A DNA stretch of 64,000 nt from Tannerella forsythia. Lineage in GTDB: Bacteria > Bacteroidota > Bacteroidia > Bacteroidales > Tannerellaceae. Under the pieces are notes generated by a model that was given only the letters and a program-made list of their open reading frames with translations, was not told the origin of the DNA and did no database searches. This document shows, piece after piece, positions 36,784-46,404 of the stretch (position 1 is the first letter of the stretch; each line of letters begins with the position of its first letter). A program made the position numbers and the translations under genes. The stretch is from assembly GCF_001006485.1 (NCBI RefSeq), contig NZ_JUET01000076.1, positions 150,848 to 214,847 on the forward strand. Direction: 5' to 3'.

Positions 36784-36855
36784 GTCATTCCGAACGTAGT
36801 GAGGAATCTCGCGAGGAAAAAGAAGGAGATTCTTCGCTTCGCTCTGAATGACAAA
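36781..36855. repeat. 75-bp palindromic-ended repeat, copy 1
   Basis: Bounded by TTTGTCATTC and GAATGACAAA, a perfect 10-base inverted repeat. Interior GTGAGGAATC... and ...GATTCTTCGCTTCGCTCT also pair in part, so the whole can fold. Partial right ends occur at 24600 and 32085. Confidence 0.75.
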
Positions 36856-36902
36856 TTAATGGTTAATTGTTATGCCGGGTACACGGAATCCGAACGCCAC
36901 CC

Positions 36903-36976
36903 TTTGTCATTCCGAACATAGTGAGGAATCCCGCGAGGAAAGGAAAGAGATTCTTCGCTTCGCTCTGAATGACAAA
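36903..36976. repeat. 74-bp palindromic-ended repeat, copy 2
   Basis: Same ends and interior as 36781-36855 with a few differences. Both copies are followed by an A/T-rich TTAATKGTTAATTGT tract. MITE-like or REP-like; no transposase adjacent. Confidence 0.75.
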
Positions 36977-37064
36977 TTAATTGTTAATTGTCAATGGTTA
37001 ATTGTTATGCGTGGTACACGCCGAATCATGTATTTAGAAAATAACCATGGACCATTCATTTCGG

Positions 37065-37120
37065 CGTTCGTCCATGGGCCTCGGGCGATGAGCCGACGGA
37101 GCAGCGAGCAGGGCGAAAGA
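37065..37120. repeat. third copy of the nested intergenic unit
   Basis: Matches 31887-31942, sharing CCTCGGGCG, TGAGCCGACGGAGCAGCGAG and CAGGGCGAAAGA. Here it stands without the rest of the larger repeat. Confidence 0.7.
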
Positions 37121-37140
37121 GAAATACGGGCTTTTAACGA

Positions 37141-37173
37141 AGAGAGGGAATGCCGTATTGGCTTCTCCTCTCT
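37141..37173. other. hairpin between array end and gcvP
   Basis: AGAGAGGGA and TCCTCTCT pair around an inner GCC/GGC, 29 bp past the gcvP stop (minus strand). There is no T-tract on that side, so it is only a possible transcript end. Confidence 0.35.
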
Positions 37174-37201
37174 AAATTTAGATTACTATCCCATGTTGTG
37201 A

Positions 37202-40054
37202 CTATGGACAACTGCAAAGGGTCGGGACTAAGTTGCGGTCGCCATACGCATTGTTAACACGTGCCACATTAATCCAGAACTTGTTGTCATGCAGCCATTC
37301 CAGCGGGAAAGCTGCCTTGGAACGTGAATAAGAATGGTGCCATTCGTCGGCAGTGACTTCGTATTCGGGATGCGGAGCATTTTTGAGTACATTATCGTCC
37401 TTCGATGCAATACCGTTTTCCACTTCATCTATTTCTCGGCGAATACATTCCATTACTTCGACAAAACGGTCTAACTCCTCCTTGCTTTCGCTTTCGGTCG
37501 GCTCTACCATCAGAGTTCCGTGCACCGGAAAAGAAAGGGTAGGGGCATGGTATCCGAAATCCATCAACCGTTTGGCAATATCGTTCTCTTCGATTCCGGT
37601 ACGTTCTTTAAGCACACGACATTCGAGTATCAGCTCATGACCGACGCGCCCATCAGCTCCCGTGTACACAATACCGTAAGCTTCTTTCAATCTTTCGGCC
37701 AAATAGTTGGCATTTAGCATCGCGATTCGCGTGGCCTCTGTAAGTCCGTCAGCCCCCATCAGACGAATATAAGCATACGTGATCGGCAAGATGCCGGCAC
37801 TTCCGTAAGGTGCTGATGCAACAGTGTTTCGGCTGTTACCGAACGTCACGGGGTGGGAGGGGAGGAAAGGGAGCAAATGCTCAGCTACGCATACCGGACC
37901 CACACCGGGTCCGCCACCGCCATGAGGCGACGCAAATGTTTTATGCAAGTTCAGATGGCATATGTCGGCGCCGACCACTCCCGGGCCGGTCAATCCGACC
38001 TGCGCATTCATATTGGCGCCATCCATATACACTTGTCCTCCGCACGCGTGAACGATGTCGCACATCTCTTTGATGTCTGCCTCGAAGATACCGTGCGTAG
38101 ACGGATAAGTAATCATGCTTGCGGCAAGAACGTCTTTCTGCTCTTCGGCTTTCGTTCGGAAGTCGGTCAAATCGATGTTGCCTTTTTCATCGCAGCGTAC
38201 GGTAACCGTTGTAAACCCGCACTGAATGGCACTGGCCGGATTTGTGCCGTGTGCCGAAGCGGGCAGCAGCACCACCCGACGGTGTCCCTGTCCGATACTT
38301 TCAAGATAAGCGCGAATGATCCGCAATCCCGTATATTCACCGGCTGCCCCCGAATTGGGTTGCAGGGTTACCCCCTTCAACCCGGTAATCTCAATCAGGT
38401 AGGACGACAGATTTTCAATCAGTTCCATATAACCATTCACCTGATCGACCGGTGCATAAGGATGGATATTCTGAAAAGCAGGATTGAGCAACGGAAGTAA
38501 TTCGGAGGCTGCGTTCAGTTTCATCGTGCACGATCCCAGCGGAATCATCGAATGAGCCAGCGAAATATCTCTGCGTTCCAAACGTTTGATATATCGCATC
38601 AATTCCGTTTCGGTACGGTATTTTTTAAACGTATCCTGTTGCAGGAAGGACGACGTACGCAGGAATGTAAGATCGAAATAGAGCTTTGCAGGGATATCCG
38701 TTGCCGACGGATTAGGCAGTCCCGCAACTCCGGAAAAGATTTGCAACAGAATGTGGATATGTTCGGGGCGTGTTGTTTCATCAATACTGATTCCTACATA
38801 CCCCTCTTCGAAATACCGGAGGTTGATGTTGCACTCCAATGCGATTTCACGCAGCGTATTTACCGGCACATGGGAGGGTAGTTCGATCTTTAATGTATCG
38901 AAGAAATTTGCATTCAATTGTTTATAGCCGAGTCTCTCAAGTTCGTCGGCCAGGAAACCGGCGTAACGGTGAATCCGTGAAGCGATGTCCGTTAGCCCTT
39001 CGGCACCGTGATACACCGCGTAAAAACCTGCCATCGTAGCCAGAAGTGCCTGCGCGGTACAGATATTTGATGTCGCTTTCTCGCGCTTGATATGTTGCTC
39101 GCGTGTCTGAAGCGCCAGACGGTAAGCCGGATGTCCATACGCATCGACCGAAAGCCCGATGATACGTCCCGGAATCATTCGCTTGTACTCGTCTTTCGTA
39201 GCAAAATACGCCGCCGAAGGTCCACCGTAAAACATCGGAATTCCGAAACGTTGCGATGTTCCGAACACGATGTCTGCTCCCCATTCGCCGGGAGGTGTCA
39301 GCAGAACGAGGCTCATCAGATCGGCCGCTACGGCAACACGTATGCCCTCGTCATGCGCCGCGGCCACGAAATCCTGATAGTCGTTGACAGTGCCGTTGCC
39401 GTCAGGATATTGGAGGATCGCCCCGAACATCTTACCGGATAAGGCTACTTCACGGTAATTACCCGTCACCACCTCGATGCCTTGCGGAGACATCCGTGTC
39501 CGTATAACGGCCAGGGTCGACTCATACACGTTTTCATCGACAAACAATTGATTTGCTTTATTTTTCACTTGCTCACGGCTACGCGTGTGGAAGAGCATCG
39601 TCGCAGCTTCAGCAGCCGCTGTCGCTTCGTCTAACAGGGAACAGTTGGTCAGCGGCATTCCGGTCAACTCGCAGATCACGGTCTGAAAGTTGAACAAAGC
39701 TTCTAACCGGCCCTGGGAAACTTCGGCCTGATAAGGCGTGTACGAAGTGTACCAGTTCGGATTCTCAAACACATTCCGCAAAATGGGAGCAGGGCATACC
39801 GTATCATACCAGCCCATGCCGATATAGGATGTAAAGATTTTATTCTTAGAGGCAAGCTCGGCAATGTGTTCCGCAAATTCCCGCTCCGTCATCGGTGCAG
39901 GCAAGTGAAGCGGTTTTCTCAGACGAATATTCGAAGGAATGATCCGGTCAATCAATTCGTCTGTCGATTTCACACCGACAGCTTTAAGCATCGCGGCTTT
40001 GTCTTCATCGGTTGTAACGCCTATGTGGCGATTTGCAAATTTATTGGTCTCCAT
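37202..40054 (-). CDS. gcvP: glycine dehydrogenase (glycine cleavage P protein), single-chain form
   Basis: 950-residue PLP enzyme that decarboxylates glycine and passes the aminomethyl group to the lipoyl H protein. It is the fused form with both halves in one chain. The PLP lysine is in LNLHKTFASPHGGGGPG of the C-terminal half; IPLGSCTMKLNAASELLP and the N-terminal RHIGVTTDEDK match the family. No gcvT, gcvH or lpd is in the window. It lies 17 bp after the metallohydrolase gene and ends the DUF3298-rsmG-MBL-gcvP set. No glycine riboswitch is seen. Confidence 0.96.
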   Translation of the reverse strand: METNKFANRHIGVTTDEDKAAMLKAVGVKSTDELIDRIIPSNIRLRKPLHLPAPMTEREFAEHIAELASKNKIFTSYIGMGWYDTVCPAPILRNVFENPNWYTSYTPYQAEVSQGRLEALFNFQTVICELTGMPLTNCSLLDEATAAAEAATMLFHTRSREQVKNKANQLFVDENVYESTLAVIRTRMSPQGIEVVTGNYREVALSGKMFGAILQYPDGNGTVNDYQDFVAAAHDEGIRVAVAADLMSLVLLTPPGEWGADIVFGTSQRFGIPMFYGGPSAAYFATKDEYKRMIPGRIIGLSVDAYGHPAYRLALQTREQHIKREKATSNICTAQALLATMAGFYAVYHGAEGLTDIASRIHRYAGFLADELERLGYKQLNANFFDTLKIELPSHVPVNTLREIALECNINLRYFEEGYVGISIDETTRPEHIHILLQIFSGVAGLPNPSATDIPAKLYFDLTFLRTSSFLQQDTFKKYRTETELMRYIKRLERRDISLAHSMIPLGSCTMKLNAASELLPLLNPAFQNIHPYAPVDQVNGYMELIENLSSYLIEITGLKGVTLQPNSGAAGEYTGLRIIRAYLESIGQGHRRVVLLPASAHGTNPASAIQCGFTTVTVRCDEKGNIDLTDFRTKAEEQKDVLAASMITYPSTHGIFEADIKEMCDIVHACGGQVYMDGANMNAQVGLTGPGVVGADICHLNLHKTFASPHGGGGPGVGPVCVAEHLLPFLPSHPVTFGNSRNTVASAPYGSAGILPITYAYIRLMGADGLTEATRIAMLNANYLAERLKEAYGIVYTGADGRVGHELILECRVLKERTGIEENDIAKRLMDFGYHAPTLSFPVHGTLMVEPTESESKEELDRFVEVMECIRREIDEVENGIASKDDNVLKNAPHPEYEVTADEWHHSYSRSKAAFPLEWLHDNKFWINVARVNNAYGDRNLVPTLCSCP

Positions 40055-40071
40055 GTGTTACTTTATACAAT

Positions 40072-40710
40072 TTATAAATAAGGATTATGTAATTTCTCTT
40101 CGATGACGGTCGTAGACGGGCCATGCCCCGGACAGACCAGCGTTTCGTCAGGCAAGGATAGGATTTTGTTTCGGATCGCTGAAACAAGCCTCCCGTAACT
40201 TCCTCCCCACAAGTCTGTTCGTCCGATACTTCCTGCAAACAGCGTATCTCCGGAGAGGACGAAGCCATCCGCAGGGCTGTAAAAGACCAGACTGCCGGGC
40301 GAATGTCCCGGAACGAATAATACGGCAAGCTCCGAATGACCGAAGCGGATCGGTTCGTTTTCGTTCAGAAAACTTGTTACCGGAACGGCATCGACGGAAG
40401 CATGAAGCCCCATCTGTTTCATCTGAACGTCGAGAGGAGGAATCTGTTCGACCTCCAGCCGATGTGCTTTGGGCAAAAGTCCATACGTTCTATGGACAAA
40501 GGCGTTGCCTAAGATATGGTCAAGATGCAGGTGTGTACAAAGCAGAAGCTTCGGTGCCAGCTCATGACCCGCAATAAATTCCGACAAGCGTTTCTCTTCA
40601 TCGGCCGACATGCAGCCGCAATCGATAATCACCGCTTCTTTCGTTTCGTCGTAAAGCACATACGTGTTTTCGGAAAACAGATTGAATTCAAAACACTTGA
40701 TTTTAATCAT
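40072..40710 (-). CDS. metallo-beta-lactamase-fold hydrolase (glyoxalase II-like)
   Basis: 212 residues with the full set of metal-site motifs: THLHLDH (about residues 59-65), PGHSPGS, SGDTLF and PGHG near the end. This fits the small cytoplasmic glyoxalase II-like group that hydrolyses thioesters, but substrate cannot be told. Its ATG overlaps the stop of rsmG by 4 bp, so they are coupled. Confidence 0.9.
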   Translation of the reverse strand: MIKIKCFEFNLFSENTYVLYDETKEAVIIDCGCMSADEEKRLSEFIAGHELAPKLLLCTHLHLDHILGNAFVHRTYGLLPKAHRLEVEQIPPLDVQMKQMGLHASVDAVPVTSFLNENEPIRFGHSELAVLFVPGHSPGSLVFYSPADGFVLSGDTLFAGSIGRTDLWGGSYGRLVSAIRNKILSLPDETLVCPGHGPSTTVIEEKLHNPYL

Positions 40711-41327
40711 AATGGGATATATACTATTTTTTTTGTCTCAAAAAAAGGTTCTTTGTAATAGGTATTCAAGTTTAAGCACACGGCCTGCTTGCGAAAGGGA
40801 GCTGTCTCGTGTTGAAGCTCTCCGCCTTTCAGGCATATCAAACCGTTGGGAAGCGCATTCTGCTGCCTGTCTCGTACGTTTTTACGAACCAGCTTGGCTA
40901 ATTCCTGCAGGGACATTACCGCACGGCTTACCATAAAGTCAAAATGCTCCTTTTCACTTTCCACCCGTTCATGACATGTCGTGACATTTTTCAGCCCGAG
41001 AGCCTCTGCCACCGCCTGCACCACTTTAATTTTCTTTCCGATACCGTCGATCAAATGAAACGAGACATCCGGAAAAAGAATGGCCAGCGGGATGCCCGGA
41101 AATCCTCCTCCCGTACCGACATCCATGACTGTCGTTCCGGGCTTGAAACGAACTAATTTTTCAATGCTTAGCGAATGCAGCACATGGTGAATATACAAGT
41201 TGTCCATATCTTTCCGGGATATGACGTTGATCTTCGCATTCCATTCTGCATAAAGATCATGCAATGCCGCGTATTGCTCGCGTTGCAACTCGCTCAAATT
41301 GGGATAATAACGATCGATAACCTCCAT
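40707..41327 (-). CDS. rsmG: 16S rRNA (guanine527-N7)-methyltransferase
   Basis: 206 residues, SAM-dependent methyltransferase that modifies G527 of 16S rRNA. The SAM motif is DVGTGGGFPGIPLAILFPDV; the N-terminal half has NVISRKDMDNLYIHHVLHSL, diagnostic for RsmG/GidB, and VSRAVMSLQELAKLV is also typical. It begins 3 bp after the DUF3298 gene. Confidence 0.95.
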   Translation of the reverse strand: MEVIDRYYPNLSELQREQYAALHDLYAEWNAKINVISRKDMDNLYIHHVLHSLSIEKLVRFKPGTTVMDVGTGGGFPGIPLAILFPDVSFHLIDGIGKKIKVVQAVAEALGLKNVTTCHERVESEKEHFDFMVSRAVMSLQELAKLVRKNVRDRQQNALPNGLICLKGGELQHETAPFRKQAVCLNLNTYYKEPFFETKKIVYIPL

Positions 41328-41330
41328 GGC

Positions 41331-42179
41331 TCAAAAAGCGATCCGGGCGATCGGACTCTCTTTACGCAGCAAATGGCGTATCTTTTCGTATGGAATCCGG
41401 ACGGAGGTGGCACCTACTACATACGCTGCAATCTCATATTCATTAAACGTGTACGTAATACCTATATCATCCACATAAAAATTCTTGTTCGGATAAATCT
41501 CATTGATATTGAAAAAACCGATATTCTCAAGGTCTGATGCTTTATCTACATTATTGCAGAGTGCAATGGCGTCTACAATAATTTTAGCAAGATCATCCTG
41601 ATAATCTTCGACGAAAATTTCCGCTTCCGTTATTCGTTCACCTGTCTTCAGGTCAAAAACACGGTTCGTATAATAGTGTGCGTCATGCGCCCCTCCCGTA
41701 TCGTATTCCTTCGACACCACCATACTTAACAAATCATTTTGATTATAGTAAATACTGTCGCCGAGAATCTCATAGCTTGAATACCATTCATCGTTGGGCT
41801 CCGAACCATGCTCTTCAACATCCGATTCAAAGTCTGTTTCCCGCTTCTTAAAATCATTCAGATAATTCGCAGCATATTGACTCACGGCCTCTCTTGGCGA
41901 AAACTGCATATAATCATCGCCTAAAAAAGTTTTAATAAACTGCTGTTGTACGGCTTTCAGAACATGCGGATTTTGATATTCGGCCGGAAACAGGAAGTTT
42001 ATTTGCAATGAACAGCCGGGATTCGTCTCTATCTTTTTCATATGATAGCTCTCTTTTACAGCGATCGTATCAAAACGAATATCATTTTCTTTTACCTTTT
42101 TAGCATCCGAACCGCATGCCGATAAAAGGCTGACGGTTACTGTCCAAACCAAAAGGGGTTTCACGATATATACCTTCAT
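41331..42179 (-). CDS. DUF3298-type lipoprotein
   Basis: 282 residues with a lipoprotein signal (VSLLSACGSD), so anchored in the envelope. The body has the DUF4163/DUF3298 arrangement seen in RsiV-like proteins, with SKEYDTGGAHDAHYYTNRVF and FDLKTGERITEAEIF and a C-terminal YTFNEYEIAAYVVG. Function in Bacteroidales is unknown; some relatives bind lysozyme. First gene of a unit with rsmG. Confidence 0.83.
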   Translation of the reverse strand: MKVYIVKPLLVWTVTVSLLSACGSDAKKVKENDIRFDTIAVKESYHMKKIETNPGCSLQINFLFPAEYQNPHVLKAVQQQFIKTFLGDDYMQFSPREAVSQYAANYLNDFKKRETDFESDVEEHGSEPNDEWYSSYEILGDSIYYNQNDLLSMVVSKEYDTGGAHDAHYYTNRVFDLKTGERITEAEIFVEDYQDDLAKIIVDAIALCNNVDKASDLENIGFFNINEIYPNKNFYVDDIGITYTFNEYEIAAYVVGATSVRIPYEKIRHLLRKESPIARIAF

Positions 42180-42209
42180 CTCTATTGCATGATTAAACTA
42201 TTTGCGATG

Positions 42210-42217
42210 CAAATTTA
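42210..42217 (-). promoter_or_regulatory. candidate -7 element of the DUF3298-rsmG unit
   Basis: TAAATTTG on the minus strand, 31 bases before the ATG at 42179. No -33 partner at 19 bases. Confidence 0.33.
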
Positions 42218-42321
42218 AAAGATAATTGATTGAATAACGAAAGAATCTTATTAAGATTATTAAAAAAAATGCTTTTTGTCTGCATGCCACAATATCATAC
42301 AGAATATCATCCGATTATCAC

Positions 42322-42366
42322 ATTCTTCAATAAGGCAGTGCCCACTTTTAAGGGGTACTGAAGAAT
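42322..42366. other. inverted repeat upstream of gyrA
   Basis: ATTCTTCA (42322) with TGAAGAAT (42359-42366), and within it AGTGCCC with GGGGTACT. It lies upstream of the gyrA promoter in the 302-bp divergent gap. Could be an operator or chance. Confidence 0.3.
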
Positions 42367-42402
42367 ATTGAACATATTCTTGCATTTTTTCACAGCAAAA
42401 CA

Positions 42403-42433
42403 TTTGTCCATTGTTGAAAAACCCGTAAATTAG
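42403..42433 (+). promoter_or_regulatory. candidate gyrA promoter
   Basis: TTTG at 42403-42406, 19 bases, then TAAATTAG at 42426-42433, one base off TAnnTTTG. About 48 bases before the gyrA ATG. Confidence 0.48.
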
Positions 42434-42481
42434 CGTGTTTTTTTCAAATATACAGTTGAAGAATTCTTAACAACATAATAA

Positions 42482-45049
42482 ATGACTGAAAAAGATAGAA
42501 TTATTAAGATTGACATTAATAATGAGATGAAATCGGCCTACATTGATTATTCGATGTCGGTCATTGTTTCACGTGCGCTTCCGGATGTAAGAGATGGATT
42601 CAAACCCGTCCATCGACGCATCTTATTTGGTATGAGTGAATTGGGGAATACCTCCGATAAACCGTACAAAAAATCGGCGAGAATTGTCGGAGAAGTATTG
42701 GGTAAGTATCATCCGCATGGGGACTCCTCGGTTTATTTCGCACTGGTTCGTTTGGCACAAAACTGGTCGATGCGTTATACCTTAGTAGACGGACAGGGGA
42801 ATTTTGGTTCTGTAGACGGAGACAATCCGGCGGCGATGCGTTATACGGAAGCGCGTATGAGCAAACTGGCCGAAGAGATGTTACGCGACATTGATAAGGA
42901 TACGGTTGATTTCCAACTGAATTTTGATGACACCTTACGGGAACCCATCGTGCTTCCCACACGTATACCGAACCTCTTGATCAACGGAGCCTCGGGTATT
43001 GCGGTAGGAATGGCAACCAATATGCCTCCGCACAATATGAAGGAGGTGCTTCAGGCTTGTCAAGCTTATATCGATGCTCGCGGAGAAATCGATGTGCCCG
43101 GACTGATGGCTTACGTAAAAGCACCTGATTTTCCGACAGGGGCAACTATCTACGGGTATGCCGGCGTCAAAGATGCCTTTGAGACGGGACGCGGACGTAT
43201 CATACTGCGTGGAAAAGCCGAAATAGAAAGTGCACCGGCGCATGACAAAATCATCATCAGTGAGATTCCCTACCTTGTAAATAAAGCCGAACTGATCAAA
43301 GCGATTGCCGATCTCGTAAACGAAAAACGTATGGACGGCATCTCCAATGTGAATGACGAATCAGACCGTAGTGGCATGCGTATCGTGGTCGATGTGAAAC
43401 GCGAGGCGAATGCGAATGTCGTACTTAATAAGCTGTATAAAATGACGACTTTGCAGTCGTCATTCAGCGTCAACAATATCGCATTGGTGAATGGGCGACC
43501 GAAACTGATGAATCTGAAAGAATTGATCGGAAATTTTGTCGATCATCGGCGAGATGTTGTGATACGTCGCACGAAATACGATCTGAAAAAAGCCGAAGAA
43601 CGCGCTCATATTCTGGAAGGATTGATTATTGCTTCAGACAACATCGACGAAGTGATCGCCATTATAAAGAAATCAGGCAATCCTCAGGAAGCGATCAGCC
43701 ATTTGATGGCACGTTTCGAATTGACTGAAATACAAGCCCGGGCGATCGTTGAGATGCGGTTACGTCAATTAACAGGACTTGAACAGGAAAAGCTGCGCGC
43801 GGAATATGAAGAAATCGAGAAATTAATCGTACGATTGAAAGAAATTCTGGAAAATGAAGATATGTTGATGGGAGTCATTCGGGACGAATTTCAGGAAATT
43901 ATGGATAAATATGGAGATGAGCGTAAGACCGACATCGTTTACGCTTCCGAAGAATTGAACCCGGAAGATTTTTATGCCGATGATGAGATGATTATTACCA
44001 TCTCGCATATGGGATATATTAAACGTACTCCGTTGAGCGAGTTCCGTGCACAAGCACGAGGGGGAGTAGGGGCGAAAGGCTCCGAAACACGCGAAGAAGA
44101 CTTCGTCGAATATATTTATCCGGCGTCGATGCATGCCACGATTTTGTTTTTTACGGCTAAAGGACGGTGCTTTTGGAAAAAAGTATTTGAGATACCCGAG
44201 GGCGCTAAAAATGCGAAAGGAAGAGCGATCCAGAACTTCTTAAATATCGATTCGGACGATAGTGTAAACGCATTTATCCGGATCAAGAACTTAACAACCG
44301 ATACGGAATTCATAAATTCACATTATTTGCTTTTCTGTACAAAGAAAGGAGTGATAAAAAAGACGCTCCTGGCAGCTTATTCACGTCCGCGCCAAAATGG
44401 TGTCAACGCGATCACGCTGCATGAAGGAGACGGAGTCATCCAGGTACGACTGACCAATGGAAACAACGACGTGTTGATTGCCAATCGGAATGGTCGGGCC
44501 ATCCGTTTCCATGAAAGCAAAGTGCGCGTGATGGGACGTACGGCTGCCGGCGTACGCGGAATGACCTTAGATGACGAAAACGACGAAGCAATCGGTATGG
44601 TTTGTATCAAAGATACGGAAAAAGAAACCATTCTCGTTGTTTCGGAGCAAGGCTACGGGAAACGCTCGAAGATCGACGACTACCGGATTACCAACCGGGG
44701 AGGGAAAGGAGTCAAAACGATCCATGTGACCGAAAAAACTGGTAAATTGGTGGGCATTAAGAACGTAACGGAAGAAAACGACTTGATGATCATCAATAAA
44801 TCCGGTATTACGATCCGTATGAAAGTTGCTGATTTGAATATTATCGGCCGTGCAACACAAGGAGTTCGACTGATTAATCTCGAAAAACGCAACGATGAGA
44901 TCGCATCCGTATGCAAAGTCGTATCGGAATCGGAAGAAAACAAGATGGGCAACGGAGAAACAGAAGACGGTACGAACGAAATTAAACCGGAAAACAGTAC
45001 GGAGGTCATAGAAGAGAACAACAACATAATTGAAGAGGAAAAAGAATAA
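42482..45049 (+). CDS. gyrA: DNA gyrase subunit A
   Basis: 855-residue type II topoisomerase subunit that with GyrB introduces negative supercoils. The catalytic Tyr is in [10 protein letters not shown]. The quinolone region reads [16 protein letters not shown]: the position of E. coli Ser83 is Ser82 here (sensitive form) and that of Asp87 is Phe86. The C-terminal wrapping domain has a GyrA box ([11 protein letters not shown]), which separates it from ParC. It ends in an Asn/Glu-rich acidic tail of about 40 residues. The TPR gene follows at 27 bp. Confidence 0.96.
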   Translation: MTEKDRIIKIDINNEMKSAYIDYSMSVIVSRALPDVRDGFKPVHRRILFGMSELGNTSDKPYKKSARIVGEVLGKYHPHGDSSVYFALVRLAQNWSMRYTLVDGQGNFGSVDGDNPAAMRYTEARMSKLAEEMLRDIDKDTVDFQLNFDDTLREPIVLPTRIPNLLINGASGIAVGMATNMPPHNMKEVLQACQAYIDARGEIDVPGLMAYVKAPDFPTGATIYGYAGVKDAFETGRGRIILRGKAEIESAPAHDKIIISEIPYLVNKAELIKAIADLVNEKRMDGISNVNDESDRSGMRIVVDVKREANANVVLNKLYKMTTLQSSFSVNNIALVNGRPKLMNLKELIGNFVDHRRDVVIRRTKYDLKKAEERAHILEGLIIASDNIDEVIAIIKKSGNPQEAISHLMARFELTEIQARAIVEMRLRQLTGLEQEKLRAEYEEIEKLIVRLKEILENEDMLMGVIRDEFQEIMDKYGDERKTDIVYASEELNPEDFYADDEMIITISHMGYIKRTPLSEFRAQARGGVGAKGSETREEDFVEYIYPASMHATILFFTAKGRCFWKKVFEIPEGAKNAKGRAIQNFLNIDSDDSVNAFIRIKNLTTDTEFINSHYLLFCTKKGVIKKTLLAAYSRPRQNGVNAITLHEGDGVIQVRLTNGNNDVLIANRNGRAIRFHESKVRVMGRTAAGVRGMTLDDENDEAIGMVCIKDTEKETILVVSEQGYGKRSKIDDYRITNRGGKGVKTIHVTEKTGKLVGIKNVTEENDLMIINKSGITIRMKVADLNIIGRATQGVRLINLEKRNDEIASVCKVVSESEENKMGNGETEDGTNEIKPENSTEVIEENNNIIEEEKE

Positions 45050-45076
45050 AGTATTAACATCAAAATTTTAAATGAC

Positions 45077-46294
45077 ATGAAACAAGTAGTAATGACAATC
45101 GGTTTCTGCCTGATGGCAATCACTGTATTTGCGCAAAAAAAAGCGGTAACGGAGGCTGAGCGTATCGCGAAAGATTCGAAGCCGGACTTTAACGAAGCGC
45201 GTACCTTAATTAAAGGAGCCTTGGAAAATCCGGAAACAAAGGATGATGCAAAAACATGGTATGTGGCCGGACAAATCGAAGATGCTCAATTCAGTTCGGA
45301 GAGTACCAAGCAGATATTAGGTCAACAGCCGAATGAACCGGTGATGTATGAAGCTCTGGCAAATATTCTACCATTCTTTAAAAAAGCCTATGAGTTGGAC
45401 CAACTCCCGAATGAAAAAGGAAAGGTAAAACCGAAATATGCCAAACATATCAAAGGGACGCTTAATGCCAATCATATTTATTATCTGAACGGTGGGGCTT
45501 ATTACTTTGATCAGAAAGATTATAAAAAATCGTGCGATTTCTTTGATCAGTACATTGAAATTGCCAACCTGGCTTTTATGAAAGATGAAAAGGTAGCCCA
45601 GAGAGACTCGAACTATATGATCGTACAGTTCTATTCGGCTATTGCCGCGATGCAACTGGATGATGTAGAGCTCGCTATTAAGAATTTGAATCGGGCGAAA
45701 GATACGGATTACCGACGATACGATGTATATCAGTCGTTGTGCTACGAGTACGAGCAGGCAAAAGATACAGTAAACATCGAAAAAACATTGGAAGAAGGGA
45801 TGACCTTGTTTCCCGATTCAAGCTATTTCCTGAATAGTCTGATTAATCTGTACATCTATACCGGAAGAAATGATCAGGCTCTGCAATTATTGAGTACCGC
45901 TATTTCGAAAAATGCGAACAGCGCCCAATTGTATTATGCAAAAGGAAGCGTCTACGAAACCGGTTTGAAAGATTATGCTCAGGCCGAAGAAGCATACAAA
46001 AAAGCGGTTGAACTGGATCCCAACAGTGCAGCCAATAACTTCAGCATGGGACGTATTTATTACAACCAAGGAGTAAGCACTTTAGATAAAGCGAATTCGA
46101 TATCGGACGCCACTCAATACAAACAAGAGAAAGCAAAGGCTGAAGAACTCTTCAGAAAAGCGTTGCCGTTCTTTGAAAAGGCACGTGAACTTAAACCCGA
46201 CGAAAAAGAATTCCTCATCGGATTGAGAGGTATCTATTATAATCTGAATATGAATGAGAAGTTCGATGAGATAGAAGCCGAAATGAATAAATAA
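45077..46294 (+). CDS. exported tetratricopeptide repeat protein
   Basis: 405 residues with a signal peptide ending TVFAQ, so periplasmic. TPR-like units run from about residue 120 to 390, such as LYYAKGSVYETGLKDYAQAE followed by YKKAVELDPNSAANNFSMGR. Role unknown. It is the second gene of the gyrA unit and is followed by a strong terminator. Confidence 0.85.
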   Translation: MKQVVMTIGFCLMAITVFAQKKAVTEAERIAKDSKPDFNEARTLIKGALENPETKDDAKTWYVAGQIEDAQFSSESTKQILGQQPNEPVMYEALANILPFFKKAYELDQLPNEKGKVKPKYAKHIKGTLNANHIYYLNGGAYYFDQKDYKKSCDFFDQYIEIANLAFMKDEKVAQRDSNYMIVQFYSAIAAMQLDDVELAIKNLNRAKDTDYRRYDVYQSLCYEYEQAKDTVNIEKTLEEGMTLFPDSSYFLNSLINLYIYTGRNDQALQLLSTAISKNANSAQLYYAKGSVYETGLKDYAQAEEAYKKAVELDPNSAANNFSMGRIYYNQGVSTLDKANSISDATQYKQEKAKAEELFRKALPFFEKARELKPDEKEFLIGLRGIYYNLNMNEKFDEIEAEMNK

Positions 46295-46312
46295 TGTATT
46301 CTTAAAAATAAA

Positions 46313-46349
46313 AAAGAGCTGAACTCAAATCGGGGACAGCTCTTTTTTT
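46313..46349 (+). terminator. terminator of gyrA-TPR unit
   Basis: AAAGAGCTG (46313-46321) pairs with CAGCTCTTT (46337-46345) and the T-run continues to 46349. The A-rich left arm may let it work for the convergent stress-protein gene as well. Confidence 0.85.
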
Positions 46350-46404
46350 GCATGCATGATTCGTATCAAAAGATACATTCTATTTTACATAATAGTAATT
46401 ATGG

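Noticed and set aside
35028-36854. 608-codon open frame antisense to the 1102-residue T9SS gene
   Set aside because: It mirrors a repetitive, GC-rich coding strand whose codon pattern keeps the antisense frame open. The product is Arg/Gly/Val-rich without domains and begins inside an intergenic repeat; the sense frame has signal peptide, FN3, Big_2 and T9SS domains.
36781-36976. CRISPR array
   Set aside because: Only two copies, 75 bp long with inverted ends and no regular spacers or cas genes; it is a dispersed repeat.
42180-42481. Replication origin near gyrA
   Set aside because: No DnaA-box cluster, dnaA or dnaN; gyrA is often far from oriC in this order.
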